This document shows positions 51,103-63,060 of a DNA stretch of 64,000 nucleotides, one piece after another. Each line of letters starts with the position of its first letter. Position 1 is the stretch's first letter. The notes under the pieces are model-generated. The model made no database searches, was not told the DNA's origin, and saw only the letters and a list, made by a program, of their open reading frames with translations. Origin of the DNA: Membranipora membranacea (lineage: Eukaryota; Bryozoa; Gymnolaemata; Cheilostomatida; Membraniporidae); the NCBI GenBank assembly GCA_914767715.1, contig OU612069.1:24673387-24737386 (forward strand). The letters run 5' to 3'. The position numbers were made by a program, and so were the translations under genes.

Positions 51103-51603
51103 GGAGTCACTTTTAGTAGTAGTAATCTTTTTATTGAAATATAAAACTACAGAAGAACACAAAAGCCTCTATTTGCAGGCAAAAATGATGATCCAGTTGT
51201 GGCAAATTGAAATATTGTTTCCAATTTAGTGACAATAATGAAAAAATTTTTCTTAATAGTGAGACATAAAGTTTAAGTCAAAATATAAGATGAAGTAAGC
51301 AGCTTGAGTATTTATGTGATATTTGTTCTTTGAGATATAGATCACTGATAATAGAAAATTCCGAATAATTCAAAAATAAAATATATACTTTTGTACAAAA
51401 TTAAAACTATTAATTACAAAAACCAAAGGAGCAAGCTATGTCTTTGTATCTCCGGATTGCCCTGGCTCATCCAGCAATCACAGTGGTTGGGTCCCGGGAC
51501 CCCGTACTCCAAGCGGCCAGCTCTCGTGGCGAGCACTCACTCAAGCGGCCAGCTCTCGTGGCGTGCACTTTAGATCCTTATCCCACTGACTTGGAGTCAC
51601 TTT
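51103..51603 (-). mobile_element. about 480-bp insertion flanked by an 11-bp target duplication
   Basis: GGAGTCACTTT occurs at 51103-51113 and again at 51593-51603 and brackets the insertion. Read on the minus strand, it begins in a GC-rich portion with a tandem duplication containing cggccagctctcgtggcg (plus-strand copies at 51514 and 51545). It ends AT-rich with AATAAA about 25 bp before the right-hand border, followed by an ACT-repeat-like tail. This layout fits retroposition (SINE or truncated non-LTR element). It sits about 10 bp upstream of the ankyrin-caspase start codon. The family was not recognised. Confidence 0.55.
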
Positions 51604-52544
51604 GTTGGTAGATGTACTGAAGGTTACATAGCGTGGTTTATTTGATTGTTCCCACAGTTTTCCATGAGTCATGAGTCATTCCCCAATCATTATCAGCACA
51701 ATGAAACTGAATTCCACGATACTCAAATTCAGTAGCTGATCAAGTCAGCAATCTATTTATATCCTACAGTCTATTCAAACCCTATTACACATTAACTTGC
51801 AATACCAACACATAATATTGGGTCACAAAAAGGTATGAATGTTAAGATTAGATCAGCCATTATAACTGCACTTGTTAGATGAAATTTAAATAATTTCAGT
51901 TACTTTGATGCGAATTTATGCAGCAAGCTCAAATAATTCTTTGGCAGCAATGGAAATGGCCTGTTTTTACTTTAATGCAAAATATTTGTTGGCAACAACT
52001 CAGCACTGCTATAACCACCGTTATCAATTCATCAATTCATCACATACCAATGGGACCATAGCCAGTGTCCTGACAAACCAGTAGCTGAAGCTTCGCACAT
52101 CAAAGTCATGACAAGTTAAATCAACAGTCAGTGTTGTCCTAGGATTTTTTTCTGTGGACAGGTTGATGTTGTCAAAAGCTCCGAAAAGTAATGTGATTGT
52201 TGAGCCATCTGTGTACACGACATATCCTGAACATATATCAAATGGTTTTGTTGCAATTATTGGGCAAGCTAGCACCAAATCTCATCTGAATACGAATATT
52301 CGTTTTTGTCATGTATTATGACAAGATTGATGATAAGTTGTCCTCTCATACATATTGGAAGGACAACTCTCAACAAATAACCCTGGTATTTGAGTTCGCA
52401 GCTAGGCATATGTGGCAGATCCTCATCAATTACAAAAAGAGAATGCATCAGGATCGAATAAAGCAAGACAATCAACTATTTTGAAGAAAAACTGACTTCG
52501 TTTTTATTTCAGTGCAATATTCAATATTTAAGCGAAACCTTCAT

Positions 52545-52735
52545 TTTTTTAATGAGCATTGAACGTTTTTGAGCCATCTGAAAATTAAATCATGCTCTCT
52601 CGAGGCCTTCAATGTTTATTAGCATGGAGTATTTCAGATTACTTTTCAGCCAGACAGTTTCTGACTGCTGCTTTAGTGAATCGCAGAACTGAGAAATCTC
52701 TCTCACAGTCGTCGGATGTTATTGACACAACCTAG
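52545..52735 (-). pseudogene. hAT transposase C-terminal remnant
   Basis: The minus-strand translation shows TSDDCERDFSVLRFTKAAVR, then after a frameshift NLKYSMLINIEGLERA. This is the pattern of the hAT dimerisation domain (S..CER.FS.LR..K...R...L..L..L..I). Stops and a frameshift show decay. The rest of the transposase was not found, so it is a truncated relic. Confidence 0.65.
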
Positions 52736-53064
52736 AGACGGAAAATACATGCATATTGTTTATGTTGCGATATTGGCTATCATGATATGATATGTTTTAT
52801 AGCCTGAGCATTTCATGTCTTAGGCCTTCAATAATATGTCTCTTCACTGTGTTGCGCATCCCCTCCCATTGGTTATTCCTTAAACCACTGCTGCCACCGC
52901 TGGGCTTTGCCCAGCAGAGCCACCAGTCAAGAATTAAAATAGAGAGTTCGGCATCAAGACATCTAGCCAGTAGCTATGAATGGAGTTATATGAGCTCTCA
53001 AAATGTAGGGAGTATCTTCTTCCCCAGCCATCCATTAGTGATGACAAATGTTGTTGTTGACCAA

Positions 53065-53143
53065 TCAGGTGCCTTTAAAATCGAGCTAAGAGCCAACGTT
53101 TTTATTAGTGTTGGATCTCAGCTAGATTTCAAAGGCACCTGGT
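53065..53143. repeat. imperfect hairpin with CAGGTGCCTTT ends
   Basis: Arms of about 33 bp (53065-53097 and 53110-53143) are inverted copies with a few mismatches around a 12-bp loop. The outer ends read CAGGTGCCTTT / AAAGGCACCTG. It may be a miniature element or the joined ends of one. A link to the nearby hAT fragment is speculative. Confidence 0.5.
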
Positions 53144-54113
53144 GAAAGTCTTGATATACAGCTGGGTTAGACTCTATCGTTGCTGAGTAACGTGATTTAT
53201 TTAAGTTTTGGCAGACTTATTAGCCATAAAAAAAGGTATTATTTTGTGAATGAAAAGCTGGGAGACCAGCCATATTCTGTCAAAATCCATGTTACTATCA
53301 TTTCGTACCCGACCTGTATCCAAATTTTAGAAATACCTGGCACCAGACTTGTAAAGGTTTTTTCCACCCTAACCAGTGTCACAGCCAGCTGGTAGTGCCA
53401 TGATTGTTAGAGAACAGAAGGGGATTCCAAAATTGTTTTTGTCATTACAATGACTATTTGGAGTGTTTTGTAACCACCACTCAGACTGTTTAGGTTGCTT
53501 CCAAAAGCGGCAGTTTACAAAGCTGATTTACACATAACGGTCCGAGCCAACAAATCTAGAATGTGCTGACAGTCCACAATAATTGGAGACTTTGAATCTT
53601 TTGAACTATGTTTTTATTAAGCCTTATAAAAATGTCACTGAACTTTAGTATTTAACATGGCATTGATCATGTTGATGGTTGAAACTAGCCTAAATTAGCA
53701 AACAAGTACACAACACCGTATCGTGTCACTGTCACACATTATGCAGCAGTTAAATCTTATCTCAAACAAACAATTATATCGATATTCTGTAGTGACATAT
53801 TGACATTTTAATATTATTTGAATTTAGTCTAATTTTTCATCGGCCATAGGTACTTTTCACATTTATAATAATTATTGTTCCTGATTTAAAAGCGCTCCGT
53901 TAGCTGTTATAATTGATTTTTGATCACTTTGAAATTTGATTTCAAGATCATCATATTAAACTGTACAACAGAAATAATTTTGTGAACATTTTGTAACGGT
54001 AATTAAAAAGGGCTATTATGATGAACAACAGTTTCTTACTTTCAATCAATATCTGAGCACAGCTGAATGTCTAATTGTATTATGGTATTTTTTCACCATG
54101 TTTATCCTCAACT

Positions 54114-57100
54114 CTAAAGCGGATTGACTCTATTGTCATGTTTGATGTTCCTTTTCATACTAGTTCTGACTCCCTTCTTTCCTCTGAACCTCCCCTTTAT
54201 CCTCCTCTTTATCAGTCTTACTCCCCTTCTAGCTGCTCGATAGATTACTGGAACATCCAACACAACAAATAATCCCAACATCAGCAATATCAGGGGGAAG
54301 TTTGCCAATCCTGCTATCTAATCAAACGAGAATAGAAAACAAGTTTTGAAGTCTCTTGGATGACAGTAAAAAAAGCGTAGAACCAAATTAAGAAGAAGAA
54401 CGAGAGAGAGACTTTCAAAAGATGTTACTAGATTAATAATGTCACTCACCACAATGGCAAACACTGGTCCTTCCACTGGTTCATGATATTTAGCTTGCAT
54501 TATTGGCTGGCCCTTTGAAAGAGTCTTCTTTGAAATAAATGAGCGACCTGTAAAGAGCAAACGAGTATGAAGATACTGAAAATGGGCAATCTCGAGTGAA
54601 TTTTGTAGTGTTTGATGCTAATATTACAAAAATTTCACTTGTGTACTGTTCAATTTTTAAATCTTGTGTACGGCATATGACCCAGTGCCAATGGGAGGCC
54701 CAGCATCATCTCATGGCAAATTCATCTTACCATAATATTCAACCACTCTAAAATACGCATATGGTCAAACTCACTACGTTTTTTTTTCTGAATTTGTATA
54801 ATAGAATGCCTCGACATATCATAAGTCTCATAATCTTTGCTCACCTTGACATATGATATCAAACACTCCTTCATCACTGTATAATATCTCCATATCCTGA
54901 TCAGGCAGACATAAGAACTCCTTTGTGTCTTTGTCTTCAGTGTCGTGGGATTCTAAAGGTGGCTGCTGATTCGATGATGAATGCGGTGCTAATGCAGAAA
55001 TTACAATGATCCATTAAGGTACAATTATTAAAAATACTCAATCCGATACAGTCGGTAGAAGACTGTCTTAGACCCTGAAAGTTGTGCGTCAGATATGGTG
55101 ATATTTAATTAGGCTGGAATCTGGGTTTACACACTCGTATCGACTATACCATCTATTTTAATAATATAACTAGTTCAGGCCATCAAACACTTTCCAACAA
55201 CATTTGATCATATAAAGTACATTCAACCAAACTCACCTGTACAGATAAACGCTTTACGCTCATAGCAATGACCATATTGCCACTTGAAACTAGTGTCAAT
55301 ATACATACAAGACGGAATAGAGTCTGACAAATTCTCTGTCTGGAATTGCAAAGCATTTTTGTCTACTTCTGTTGCTCTACCTTGTCCGTATGCCATGAAA
55401 ACTACAAAAGGAAAAAAGGAAGATATTCTAAGATACTTAAAGGGATAATACACTTCTGATCTCTGTTTGGCAGCCAATGGAGCACAGAAAAATGTATGTA
55501 CATACAAAAACTCCTTATTTGTAATTCAAAACCCCTTGTTCTGCTCAAATGTGCATTCTAAATTGTAGTTGTGCATCTCCAACAAGAAATAAGACAACTA
55601 ACAGGTCATCCTTATTGCACATGCGCACTTTGAGTATCTGGACAATTGAAACACTAACCAAGAGGTAGGAGCACACAACTGCTCACAAGATCAGCTTTTT
55701 TCAGATCACAAGCAATTCTGTTAGTTGTCTTATTTCTTGTTGGAGATGCACAACTACAATTTAGAATGCACATTTGAGCAGAACAAGGGGTTTTGAATTA
55801 CAAATAAGGAGTTTTTGTATGTACATACATTTTTCTGTGCTCCATTGGCTGCCAAACAGAGATCAGAAGTGTATTATCCCTTTAATTTATTGGCGCTCAC
55901 GATATATAAAAACAGGAAGCAAGTGATTGACTACCTACCTGGTATGTTCAGCTGAATAATTCGTCTCTCTGTACTCATTTTTTGTTTCACATGGACGTGA
56001 TCTCCATCAGGGACCAGCACGATTCTCCCCGGGAACTTCATTAATCTTAGATGTGAGGCTTTATCTATCCTGTTACTGGGTGTTGTATGATATCTGGAAT
56101 AAAGAGAGGTGTCTTCTCAAACATTTTTCTGTTCTAAAGTGTTTCATGACTTCCCCAGTCTTGCCTCACTCCATCAGCGATTCGTTTTGGTGGATCAGTG
56201 ACACATTCGAAGGAAATTTTTGAATTTTGTAGCACTGAAAAGAGGAGAAAATGAGAAGCAAAAGGCAATGCACTTTCATACCTATTTGGGCTGTTCTTAG
56301 TGGTATCTAGAGAATTGTTCATCGAAGGTTTCTCGTCTTCTTTTAGATAAGCTGAAAGTGAGTCTGTTTCATTCAGGCTGTTATGGTCTGTTAAGCTAGT
56401 CGTGGTATAAGTTATTGTTCTATCAGTTAGAGAACTTTGAGAACTTATTCCTTGCGTTTTTGTATTAGACTGTGATGAATAAACTACTGACCCTTGAACA
56501 GTGTCAAAAGTTGTAACACTCACTGTGCTGCTTGAAAACGCAGCAGAGGATTTTGTTACTGTTTTTGCTGTCATTGTAGTTGTTGTGTTGACCTGTTTAG
56601 TACTGATAGATTTCGACTCCTTTACCTCTGCCTGCTCTGGAACGGTGGTTTGTTCTGATGTTGTGGATTTTCTGCTGACAGCTTCTCCATGAGTTATGGT
56701 AGTTAAATTGTATTGGTTTGGTGTGCTCTCCTGCCCAGAAGTGATTGGTTTAGTACTGGAAGATTGTGACTTGGTTACATTAACATGTTCGGAAAGAGTG
56801 GGTTGAACTGCGGTTGTTGAGTTTCTGCTGACAGCTCCTCCATGATTTGTGGTGGTTAAATTGTATTGGTTTGGTGTGCTCTCCTGCCCAGAAGTGATTG
56901 GTTTAGTACTGGAAGATTGTGACTTGGTTACATTAACATGTTCGGAAAGAGTGGGTTGAACTGAGGTTGTTGAGTTTCTGCTGACAGCTCCTCCATGATT
57001 TGTGGTGGTTAAATTGTATTGGTTTGGTGTGCTCTCCTGCGCAGAAGTGACTGGTTTAGAACTGGAAAATTGTGACTTGGTTACATTAACATGTTCGGAA

Positions 57101-60100
57101 AGAGTGGGTTGAACTGAGGTTGTTGAGTTTCTGCTGACAGCTCCTCCATGATTTGTGGTGGTTAAATTGTATTGGTTTGGTATGCTCTCCTGCCCAGAAG
57201 TGATTGGTTTAGTACTGGAAGATTGTGACTTGGTTTCATTCACATGTTCGGAAAGAGTGGGTTGAACTGAGGTTGTTGAGTTTTTGCTGACAGCTTCTCC
57301 ATGATTTGTGGTGGTTGAATTGTATTGGTTTGGTGTGCTCTCCTGCCCAGAAGTGACTGGTTTAGTACTGGACGATTGTGACTTGGTTTCATTAACATGT
57401 TCGGAAAGAGTGGGTTGAACTGAGGTTGTTGAGTTTTTGCTGACAGCTTCTCCATGATTTGTGGTGGTTGAATTGTATTGGTTTGGTGTGCTCTCCTGCC
57501 CAGAAGTGACTGGTTTAGTACTGGAAGATTGTGACTTGGTTTCATTAACATGTTCGGAAAGAGTGGGTTGAACTGAGGTTGTTGAGTTTCTGCTGACAGC
57601 TCCTCCATGATTTGTGGTGGTTGAATTGTATTGGTTTGGTGTGCTCTCCTGTGCAGAAGTGACTGGTTTAGTACTGGAAGATTGTGACTTGGTTTCATTA
57701 ACATATTCAGAAAGAGTGGGTTGAACTGAGGCTGTTGAGTTTCGGCTGACGGCTTCTCCATGATTTGTGGTGGTTGAATTGTATTGGTTTGGTGTGCTCT
57801 CCTGTGCAGAAGGGACTGGTTTAGTACTGGAAGATTGTGACTTGGTTTCATTAACATGTTCGGAAAGAGTGGGTTGAACTGAGGTTGTTGAGTTTCTGCT
57901 GACAGCTCCTCCATGATTTGTGGTGGTTGAATTGTATTGGTTTGGTGTGCTCTCCTGTGCAGAAGTGACTGGTTTAGTACTGGAAGATTGTGACTTGGTT
58001 TCATTAACATATTCAGAAAGAGTGGGTTGAACTGAGGCTGTTGAGTTTCGGCTGACAGCTTCTCCATGAGTTACGGTGGTTAAATTATATTGGTTTGGTG
58101 TGCTCTCCTGCGCAGAAGTTACTGGTTTAGAACTGGGAGATAGTGACTCGGTTTCATTAACATGTTCCAAAAGAGTGGGCTGCACTGAGGTTGTGGCGTT
58201 TCTGGTCCCGACTTCCCCACGTGCTGTAGTTGTCAAGTTGTAATGGTTTGGTGTGCTCTCCCGCAAAGTTACCTTGTTAATGTCAAAAAAAAGAAGATAT
58301 GCATATAGCTGAATCTACATGTATTGTAGTTACTTCATAATGTTATAAGTCTGGTGATTTTAATATGAGGATACGATGTGATATTATTTGATTGACGATA
58401 TGGATATTCAGCAGAATATAATTTCTTATGACTTGTAAAGGAACATCAATGCATTCTATTTATACCTCAAAATAGTGGATGGTTAGGCCTTTCTGGCTTA
58501 CAAACAGCTGTCATAACTCAATATATCTAGCCGATTGTCATCAACATGATCCCTGCGAGAGATTCTATATTAAGTTAGTCAGAAACCTGTTATAGGGTTA
58601 TGAACTGAACAGAAAGGTTAGAAATGACAGCATACACTTGTATCATATCATTCGTATCATGAACACAATTGAAAACTGTGTTATGTTGATATCACTGTTC
58701 TATATTTTGAACCTAAACATTACAGGATTTGTCTGTTCTTATGTCAATAGCTCATGACCTTATGTCAATAGCTGCTTGTCAAAGAATCATTTTTGCCCCT
58801 GTCCATCAAAAAGAGTTATAGTCAATAAATAGCTCGTACAACCGAGACCCTGCATCCACTTTTGCCTAAACACCGACATCGTATGAGAACAAGGAAAGGA
58901 ACCATCATACCACAACCCTCTGATAAGCACAGGAAAAAAATCAATATTTAATATAAACAGGCACACAATGACATCCTAATCTGCTAACACTGCATTGAAA
59001 GCAAATGCCAGGAAACTGCCATCTTGAATAGGGTAACGGAGCCCACTCTGGCACTATCTTTATTTATTTTAAAAGTTTCTAGAGAGGAATGGGTAGATAA
59101 ATATCACAGCCTTGAATGGATACTATACCCTGTAATCACATGCACCAGTTCCGCAAGCATTAGTGGCATATCATTATTCATAACTGAATATGAGGCTTAT
59201 TCTACATTAGTCAGGTGCTGGCTGTGGACGCCTTCTATAATAAATATAAATTAGTTCTTATATATAACTTACCTCTGTACTGTTACCATTACTGTCTCCA
59301 TTGCTGCTGTTTCCTCCACTCCTACTTTCACTGTTGCTCAAACTACTTGAGCTTCTCCAACCACTCCCACCACTCCATCCACTCCAATCACTCAAACTAA
59401 TACTGCCACCACCAATACTGCTTCTCCTGTATCTGTTCGTCTTTGCTTAGAGTACAAATATTGTAATAACTCTTATTTCCATCATTAGGAAAGTTGATTA
59501 CACATTGTGAGAACACTGGCAATTTACCAAAGAGTACCCTAGAGATTTCTCAGGAACATATCATGTTCAACATGGTGATGTGGTTTCAAAGACTACCGAC
59601 TGGCCCAATATACAGTATGGCAGCTAGTTCTGCAGTAGTTATAAAAGTTTTAAAACTGACAATTTATGGCACTTCTGAGTGAAAATTACGTATAGCGACA
59701 GTAATTGTAGTATTGTTGACTAGGTAATGTACAGGCCCAATATACTAGCTCTTTCTTAAACTGCAAAAGCTGTCTTTTTCAACAAAATGAAAAATTGAGG
59801 AACAAAAAACATGAAAGTGGTAGCTATTAGGATTGCACAGTAAATTGACAAATTTACTTCATTTATGAGCAAGGGGGAAATTTTTAATTTCAAAATTAAT
59901 TTATTCCCTGAAGAACTATGAATTTGTCAGTGTAACAACCTTGCATAACTACCGCAGAACTTACTGCTAGACTAATCTCGCTTTGTAAAATCTTATATAC
60001 TCACCTTTAAAGCCATCAAAGAATATCAATTTCGTAACTCTGTCTTTGAAATCTGTGCTAACTGTTGTTACAAGTGTTTGGTTGAGGTGAAGTTCTAGTT

Positions 60101-63060
60101 CTCCTTTGACTATGCCAATTGTCAACTGATTCCAAAAGCCGTTCACTTCGAGATTTGAAGCACCTACATGAAGGGAATAACTGTGTTATATAGAGCTCAG
60201 TACCCATGGATATATTGATATAGATACGATAATGGACTGTGAATAAGTATATCAACTGAGCGATAGTGTTTTCTTACCTGCCCTTATTTCTCCATCAACC
60301 ATCACAAGTATGGAAGTTCTATTAACAGCTATATCAATGATCCTTGAGCTATTATATATAAGCGTTGTAAGTAGATATGATGTGTATGTCATGTCGCACT
60401 CCTGCTGACAACCTTCCTGTGATAAATTGTCATCCTTCTCAGTTGAATTGATCGGCAACTGGAACCAAATAGTCATCTCCTTTTTCCCATCTTCCCAAAC
60501 CTTGACAAGATTGCTGTCGTCAAGCATTATCTCTTCTAGTGTCAAGTATTCTAAATAATGTAGAAGTCAGTCAAGGTGATTGGGGACTGGTGAAGATTCG
60601 AATAAAAACCGTAAATGGGCAATGCGAAAATTGGCTAGAGACACAAGAAATAGATCTTAAACAAAATTTCAAAAATCAGACCTCCGGTTTGAACCTGACC
60701 TTTGTGTGACAGTAGAACTGCAAAATATTAATTGTTTATCTTATTAATGTACGCAGCCTGTGACATATAATATTTTATAAAAAAACATTACTTTAATATC
60801 GAGTCAGATTTAGTTGCTTGGTAAATGAGTGAATGTTGAGCACTCGAAATAAATCCCATTTGACTTGTTCTTAAACTTCAGCATTATTGAGTGATTCAAC
60901 ATAATATTGGTCATTGCTGAGCTGTTTGTGGCAGTTGACAGAATCACCTTTTTTAACAGTATCAAATATGGAAATAATCAAATAGAAGATTAAATCTCAC
61001 CTACTCTCAGGGCTGTCCAGATTCCATTTCTGACACCATACTCTGTCACCAATCTCCTAACAGCATCATGTTCATCATCCGTACTTAGGTAAACCAGAGT
61101 AGCGTTCAACTCATTACAGTAATCTTTTGCCTTCACAACAAAACAAGACATAAATGTACACTTAGTTTTGATTTATTTCTATTACAGAAACGTTCACCAC
61201 ATAACTATGATGACGCAGAGAGAGGTACAGAAGTAAGAAATCTCTCGTATAATATTTGTTGTCAATGGCAAATTCACAGTTGTAGCAAAGAAAATCAACA
61301 AAATCAAATGATTTACCTCATCGGGCTTCATATAATCAGATACATGAAGGTAACACTGGTCATTTATGAGCTGCCATCCCTCATCACACTGTGGAGCCTG
61401 CACAGGTACTTGTTCAGCTAAAAATATCAGTAGCAAATTTGATTACTTGTAATAAGCTCAATAATATATGTACTACTTTGAATGATACACATTACATAGT
61501 ACACAATTTCCGAAACAATCTTATAGCAGTAAGTAAAACTGGTTGTTCACAGCGATCTTGAAAACGGTCTTTACATGTTAATATCTCGGCAACCAGTTAT
61601 TCGATTTCGATTCTGTTTTTTCACTATACACACAAAAACATAAAGTTGCTTATTATTGCTCGATGCCCCATAAAATGTTGATTAATTAGGATAAGTTAAA
61701 AAAATCAGCGGTGGATGGAAATGGATACAATTTCTAAAACAGCTAGGTTGAAAAAAGCCTTCAAGAATTTATTTGATATGATTGTCTATCTCATAGTACA
61801 ATGGAAGGGGCTTTTGATCAGATTATCCAAACCAGAGATAATCCAATGTTAATCCCAGCGACAGCATGCTAATCAGCTCCCTGCACAGTAATGATGGGAA
61901 CAAATGGCAAAGACAAATTCAGCTATAGCCAATATAGCTGAATTTTATGATGAAAACAACTATATAGCTGTATCTCTCTTAGAAAATGTGAAAATCACAG
62001 ATCAATTATGATTTTAAAAAATCAGTGAACGAGGCCTCAGTTCAGTTTGTGTTAAACAAGGAACCAGTCGTGTACAACCTTTAATTATTTTCAATAAGAT
62101 TTTGACTATAGAATTCACCGCAATGCTTCTGATCCCAGCAACGACATTTCCGATCAGTTGAATAGATTTGATGATTGACTTTCTCTTCATGCGAGTGCAG
62201 GATTGAGTAATGCCTCCCTGTCAGGAAACTCATCGGAAAATATTTTCATCCACAGCTGGGTATTATGTAACTGTTGGGTCAAAGTGTGTTTCACTCGATG
62301 GTAAAAATTTCAAATTTATTGTTGCTGGGTAGATTTTGATCGGATTGAAAAGTGTGCCGACATGCACAAGATCACTGTCATTTGATAACAGCAAATGTGT
62401 TTGTCATCACATACTTTCACAAATTTTGGGTTTCCTCAATCCCCATATACTTGAAAAATACATCAATGCTTTCAAGTTGTGGTAAAAGCATAGCTACCAC
62501 AAAGCACTTTTGTCAAGATGTTTGGTTCTTTGAACTCCAAACACATTAAGTTTCTGATGTTTCAGTTTCAGTTTATTTTACATTCAGTATCGTTGTATGA
62601 TAAAAACGAATGTTAACAGTGTAAAGAATAAAAAAAGTCTACTAGGCAAAATTATCACTTGTTCAGATAAGACATTAAACATGGGAAAAAAGATTTGGCA
62701 CGTTTTTGTGTTCGGCATACAACAGACTTAAAAATAGTGTTTCGACGAGAGGATATTCTACTGCATGTATTAAAGTGTACTCTACTAAAAAGTGGATGCT
62801 GTGGATCAGAGGCTATTTTGTTAAAGTGTCGTTCGCCTAGAGTAAATATAAAATCACATACAGAAGGAAGCTCTAAAATAGCTTATCTATCATCATAGCT
62901 AAGATCCGGCAAAACAAAACGAGAAGCAGTTCTGAATGATCGGATGATTGTAAATTCCAGGCATAAATTGTAAGACAAAAGTTCCAATAATATGATAAGA
63001 CTACTTACCCTCCGTAGCCTGGAAGAGGATGGCAAGGAGGAAAACTATTTTAGCTAACAT
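54114..63060 (-). CDS. lectin-mucin type I membrane protein with a split C-type lectin domain (1214 aa, 12 exons)
   Basis: Exons 5' to 3': 63009-63060, 61317-61417, 61001-61130, 60278-60550, 60005-60163, 59273-59445, 56282-58272, 55939-56093, 55237-55401, 54845-54988, 54450-54547, 54114-54317. Phases join and the total is 3645 bp. Signal peptide: MLAKIVFLLAILFQATEG. Residues 25-94 form the first half of a C-type-lectin-like fold (CDEGWQLINDQCYLH, AKDYCNELNATL, GIWTAL). Residues 95-238 are laminin-G-like (MTIWFQLP, GFWNQLTIGIV, LELHLNQTLV). Then come a Ser/Gly-rich segment (239-296), a mucin repeat region (297-850), a linker and the second lectin half (1012-1066: SCMYID...KWQYGHCYERKAFICT). 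A stalk, a membrane helix at about 1150-1172 (ANFPLILLMLGLFVVLDVPV) and a short, very basic tail (RRGVRLIKRRIKGRFRGKK) follow. It is probably a heavily glycosylated cell-surface adhesion or recognition receptor. The ligand is unknown. Confidence 0.88.
55437..55885. mobile_element. foldback MITE with 164-bp terminal inverted repeats and TTAA target duplication
   Basis: Arms 55441-55604 and 55718-55881 appear to be exact inverted copies (start AGGGATAATACACTTCTGAT), separated by a 113-bp loop with no ORF. TTAA lies directly outside both ends (55437-55440 and 55882-55885), as for piggyBac-type insertions. It sits in the intron between exons 55939-56093 and 55237-55401 of the lectin-mucin gene. 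Identical arms suggest recent insertion. Confidence 0.88.
56589..58272 (-). repeat. 153-bp coding tandem repeat, 11 copies (mucin domain)
   Basis: Within exon 56282-58272, eleven 51-residue units follow the pattern QESTPNQYNSTTTNHG, AVSRNSTTSVQPTLSEH, VNETKSQSSSTKP. Each is rich in Ser/Thr/Pro and has several NxT sequons (NST, NET or NVT). The first and last copies are the most diverged, while inner copies are nearly identical. Copies with GEAVSRNSTAS...SEYV alternate with GGAVSRNSTTS...SEHV, so 306-bp blocks were duplicated. Confidence 0.92.

Larger units (their letters stand above)
51604..54113. other. gap with only transposon remnants and unassigned open frames
   Basis: It contains a hAT fragment (52545-52735) and an inverted repeat (53065-53143). 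Two adjacent minus-strand open frames at 52024-52278 and 52269-52475 have protein-like composition but no recognised domain and no clear splice pattern, so they are not called as genes. The lectin-mucin gene's 3' UTR should start just below 54114. Confidence 0.4.

Noticed and set aside
57240-58067. 275-residue minus-strand frame inside the mucin exon
   Set aside because: It is the shifted-frame shadow of the 153-bp coding repeat. The overlapping 663-codon frame has matching splice phases and NxT sequons.
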